The notes beneath the pieces are model-generated. The model was given only the letters and a program-made list of their open reading frames with translations, was not told where the DNA came from and did not search any database. A DNA stretch of 10,000 nt, taken from positions 1 to 10,000 of the forward strand of contig JADHZB010000672.1 of assembly GCA_015657535.1 (NCBI GenBank), read 5' to 3'. Position numbers and translations under genes: made by a program. This stretch comes from Nephromyces sp. MM_2019 (Eukaryota > Apicomplexa > Aconoidasida > Nephromycida). Below are positions 7,490-10,000 of the stretch, piece by piece. Position 1 is the first letter of the stretch; every line of letters starts with the position of its first letter.

Positions 7490-8152
7490 GTACACACAAC
7501 TTACACTAACACATATCAAACATATCCTGCAAGCACATCCATTTAAAAACACATTCACATACACATACACACACACTCATACACACATACACACATACTC
7601 ATACAATTATACATACACACTCACACACCTATACATATACACTCACAGACACACACATACACACTCATACATACATATGTACACACACATACACACTCAT
7701 ACATATGTACACACATACAAAACACAGATAGTCACACATATCCACTAACAACATAAAAACGACACATAAGCGCACACACACACCCCCTTTATGCACAAAA
7801 ATTGCACACACACTCTCACACAAATATATACGACATACATACACCCATATCTATAAACTTTTATTTAAATTTATCGCCTGTATAGTGTACAAGATTATAA
7901 TTGAGTAATAACATACTCACACACACACACATTCACACATTACAACACTTTTATATTATTCAAACTTTTTAAACGATCTCCACTTACACACAGCAAATTT
8001 TATCTTCTCAATTTACCACCGTTATAACCTTATTACTCACCCTACTCAAATCTCTCCAAACACACATTTTTTGTCCAAAATTTGAGAGATAATTTGTTAT
8101 TATTCACCCGGGGTGTGTGTACATAGGTAGACCCTATATCACCTCCCCTTAG
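7490..8152. other. CA-rich stretch, no secure gene
   Basis: ACATACACACTCATAC repeats dominate 7555-7735, including two copies of CACTCATACATA(CATA)TGTACACAC. From 7860 to 8110 the sequence is more complex and pyrimidine-rich. Short open frames there include one after the acceptor-like CACACAG (7993) that reads QILSSQFTTVITLLL and stops at TAA 8090-8092. None can be joined with confidence. A lone GT burst in GGGGTGTGTGTAC (8110-8121) sits just before the candidate exon at 8153. Confidence 0.55.
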
Positions 8153-8434
8153 CCACCTGTTTGGCTTCAGTGTGTCCTCCAATCCCCCTGTATTCCTCCT
8201 CTGACACCTTACACACACAAAGAGGAAGTCCTACACCTCCACACACACTTAGCTACCTATATTGTCTTGGTAGAATCACATACACACTCCCTCTCAGCAT
8301 ACAGTCCGTTAACTCTTATTACACACACACAAACAAGACTACACATATCACAGAGCATTTATACCTCGAGACACGATACCCTCTTCTACCTTACCCCTCA
8401 TAACTCTCACCACACACACACATACCGCTCATAA
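8153..8434 (+). CDS. Probable terminal exon of an unrecognised gene
   Basis: The tract ATCACCTCCCCTTAG (AG at 8151-8152) is a strong-looking acceptor, followed by 93 codons and TAA at 8432-8434. The frame lacks any ATG, so it needs an upstream exon. It has the most protein-like composition before 8529: PPVWLQCVLQSPCIPPLTPY, then KEEVLHLHTHLATYIVLVES with alternating hydrophobic residues, LSAYSPLTL, and SIYTSRHDTLFYLTPHNSHH, ending in Thr-His repeats. Codons beginning with G (GTC, GAG, GAA, GCT, GTA, GCA, GAT) are more frequent than in the rival + frame open over 8161-8403, which reads as a Ser/Pro/Thr string and contains a second acceptor-like TTCAG at 8170. A third frame is open from 8313. 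The upstream donor is not identified; 8113 or 8115 would give introns of only 38-40 nt. No domain or family recognised. Confidence 0.45.
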   Translation, partial: PPVWLQCVLQSPCIPPLTPYTHKEEVLHLHTHLATYIVLVESHTHSLSAYSPLTLITHTQTRLHISQSIYTSRHDTLFYLTPHNSHHTHTYRS

Positions 8435-8510
8435 CACACACGCACCGCTCACAACACACATACACATACCGTTCACAACACACACACACTGCTCACAACA
8501 CACACACTCT
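8411..8510. repeat. Short minisatellite before the 8529 gene
   Basis: The core C(C/T)G(C/T)TCA(T/C)AAC begins at 8425, 8445, 8469 and 8489 (spacing 20, 24, 20), separated by CA bursts. The stop of the candidate exon at 8153-8434 lies in the first core. Confidence 0.85.
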
Positions 8511-8513
8511 TAC

Positions 8514-8527
8514 ATATATATATATAT
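8514..8527 (+). promoter_or_regulatory. (AT)7 run directly before the ATG
   Basis: ATATATATATATAT ends one base before the ATG at 8529. As a TATA box it would be too close to the start codon to leave an ordinary 5' leader, so either the leader is extremely short, the start is further upstream in the frame open from 8313, or the run is just a microsatellite. Similar AT runs are common in the window. Confidence 0.2.
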
Positions 8528-8528
8528 T

Positions 8529-9477
8529 ATGAGTCAACCACCCCCCAATCGGCTCTCAGAGTCTCCTTCACACAATTTACGTGTAAGGATAATCCCACAC
8601 ACACGGAGGCATGCCCAAGACACAGCGACAAATCACAAAAGAAAGGCAGATGAGTATTTATCTAATATAGGCCAAATTCTTACACACCCTCTCGATGAAA
8701 CTACACACATTCCACAATCTATTCTACCTAATACAGTTTATTTTGCTGACACACACCAACAGCCAAAGGTATGCCTATTTTATACATGTGTGTACATACA
8801 ATACACTTTTTTTTTATTATTATTTTAATTTTTTTTATCGTTTGATATATACACACACCATTTATAGATCTTAAAAACACATATTTTAACAAGAGATCTT
8901 TGATCTTTTATACTTACACATCTATATATTTCACCCTACACACCTTTTATTGTATGTGTATATATCTTTTCATATTTATATATATATACTTGAGGTTGGT
9001 GTGTATATCTAAACCTACTCGAATTTGTACACACACGTTTGTAGGGATGTTATATATATATAATAGATTCAAATAATGTAATATATATTACATTTTATGA
9101 AACATTTCAGCATATTATAAGAAATCAAGATACAATTAAACGCACACAAACAAAGAGGAATATAAATTGTAAACAACCACACACATACACACACACACTT
9201 AGAGGTTTCACACACAATATCGATGAATCTACATCAAACGATAAATTAAAAGAATTACTCCTTATACAAGAAAAATTAAAAACATCAGATGATATTCCAC
9301 CTTCTACAATTGACCCACAAATCGATGATAATTTACACACACACAAGGATACACACAATGATGATTTGGCCTATATAATGGCCAAACGATTGAGGTGTGA
9401 AGCCCCTATGTCTGAAATTACTTGGAGGCGACCCTTTAACCTTGGCCAAGCCCCTGTAAATCGTAAACGAAAACGAG
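8529..9477 (+). CDS. Two-exon (or more) gene, basic probably nuclear protein of unknown family
   Basis: Exon 1 (8529-8768) begins with ATG and gives 80 codons ending at AAG before GTATGC. Exon 2 begins at 9111 after ACATTTCAG. The junction falls between codons and both frames agree. Residues 1-80 start MSQPPPNRLSESPSH and contain a basic HKRK at 36-39 and a mixed segment around YLSNIGQIL. Exon 2 has a Leu/Lys/Glu helix-like stretch (about 122-137), an acidic part (about 139-155), then KRLRCEAPMSEITWRRPFNL ending in a basic RKRKR at 198-202 that resembles a nuclear localisation signal. Thr-His pairs at about 104-109 and 155-162 come from CA bursts. Exon 2 may end at a donor CGAG-GTACAC (9477) and continue beyond the window, or read through 22 more codons to TAA at 9543-9545 for 224 residues; the drop into low complexity after 9477 favours splicing. 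No family or catalytic motif recognised. The frame is open upstream to 8313, so an earlier start or exon is possible. Confidence 0.7.
8769..9110 (+). other. Intron of the 8529 gene (342 nt)
   Basis: It begins GTATGC and ends ACATTTCAG. The inside holds T-rich tracts (about 8810-8837), CA and GT bursts of mixed polarity and AT runs. All frames contain stops, whereas the flanking exons are open in the same joined frame. A 20-bp palindrome sits just before the acceptor. Confidence 0.7.
9075..9094. repeat. 20-bp perfect palindrome near a 3' splice site
   Basis: AATGTAATATATATTACATT is its own reverse complement and ends 14 bases before the intron's final AG. In RNA it could fold back on itself and affect access to the branch or acceptor region; this is inference. 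Confidence 0.88.
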
Positions 9478-9639
9478 GTACACACACCTTATTATTTATT
9501 CACACACATTCTTATTATTACACATATCTCATAATATACATATAAATATAACACACATGATTATATATACAGAATATTTCGGATGTATTTCAAATACAAT
9601 CTATATATACATATTACTTTCCTCTTTTACATACACACT
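9478..9639 (+). other. Probable start of a second intron or 3' region
   Basis: After GTACACAC the sequence loses its coding character and becomes TTATTATT, CA bursts and TATA runs. The exon 2 frame happens to stay open to TAA at 9543-9545. No further exon is visible. Confidence 0.45.
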
Positions 9640-10000
9640 TCCTTACACACACCCACACACTCACACACCCTTAAACACACCCACACACTCACACACCCTT
9701 AAACACACCCACACACTCACACACCCTTAAACACACCCACACACCCTTAAACACACCCACACACCCTTAAACACACCCACACACCCTTAAACACACCCAC
9801 ACACCCTTACACACACCCACACACCCTTAAACACACCCACACACCCTTACACACACCCACACACCCTTACACACACCCACACACCCTTACACACACCCAC
9901 ACACCCTTACACACACACACACTCCCACACACCCTTACACACACCCTTACACACACACATACACCCTTACACACACACATACACCCTTACACACACACAG
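9640..10000. repeat. C-rich modular minisatellite (CCCTTA(A/C)ACACA plus CCCACACA)
   Basis: CCCTTA begins at 9668, 9696, 9724, then every 20 bp from 9744 to 9904, then at 9932, 9944, 9964 and 9984, with an imperfect start near 9640. Spacings are 28, 20 or 12 bp, which fits one 12-bp module (CCCTTAAACACA or CCCTTACACACA) followed by two, one or no 8-bp modules (CCCACACA, CTCACACA and variants). The AAACAC form prevails early and the ACACAC form late. The complementary strand has GGG tracts 5 to 9 bases apart. The array reaches the window edge, so its full length is unknown. Confidence 0.93.

Noticed and set aside
9125..9358. Minus-strand 77-codon frame over exon 2
   Set aside because: It is the antisense shadow of exon 2, which has a better composition and splice context.

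Overview
This window reads as eukaryotic nuclear DNA. It is AT-rich, gene-poor and packed with microsatellites. The clearest gene contains an in-phase GT-AG intron, and I see no bacterial gene packing, no ribosome binding sites before the open frames, and no rRNA, tRNA, CRISPR or insertion sequence. The organism cannot be named from this sequence: an AT-rich protist or an invertebrate would both fit, and I recognise no protein family.

The dominant feature is a recurring short CA/GT burst (typically 3 to 6 dinucleotides, often as TTACACAC or TATACACAC) that appears every few tens of bases and keeps one strand polarity over long blocks. GT is on the + strand at 1 to about 580, CA at about 640 to 1650, GT at about 1860 to 3080, and CA from about 3210 to the end. 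The three changeover zones are nearly burst-free. The CA-to-GT changeover carries overlapping hairpins (1622-1655) and an 18-bp perfect palindrome (1766-1783) inside a pair of 16-bp direct repeats.

From 1 to about 8.1 kb there is no gene I can name. There are several tandem arrays (unit lengths 18, 64-72, 25, 28, 48, 23, 41, about 32 and 24 bp). On the + strand of the last CA block there is a series of long stop-free frames without start codons (4019-4459, 5218-5778, 6669-6995, 7187-7489, 8153-8434). They may be His/Thr-rich exons, or may exist only because CA repeats contain no stops. The most gene-like is 8153-8434, entered by a good acceptor.

The best gene is at 8529 to 9477 or beyond: exon 1 of 80 codons, a 342-nt intron, and exon 2 of at least 122 codons, making a basic, probably nuclear protein of unknown family. 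CA bursts lie inside both exons and appear as Thr-His insertions. The window ends in a C-rich minisatellite (about 9640-10000) built from 12-bp CCCTTA-type and 8-bp modules; its other strand is G-rich, telomere-like in look and potentially quadruplex-forming. If CA marks the sense strand, as it does at this gene, transcription would diverge near 0.6 and 3.1 kb and converge near 1.75 kb. That is inference.
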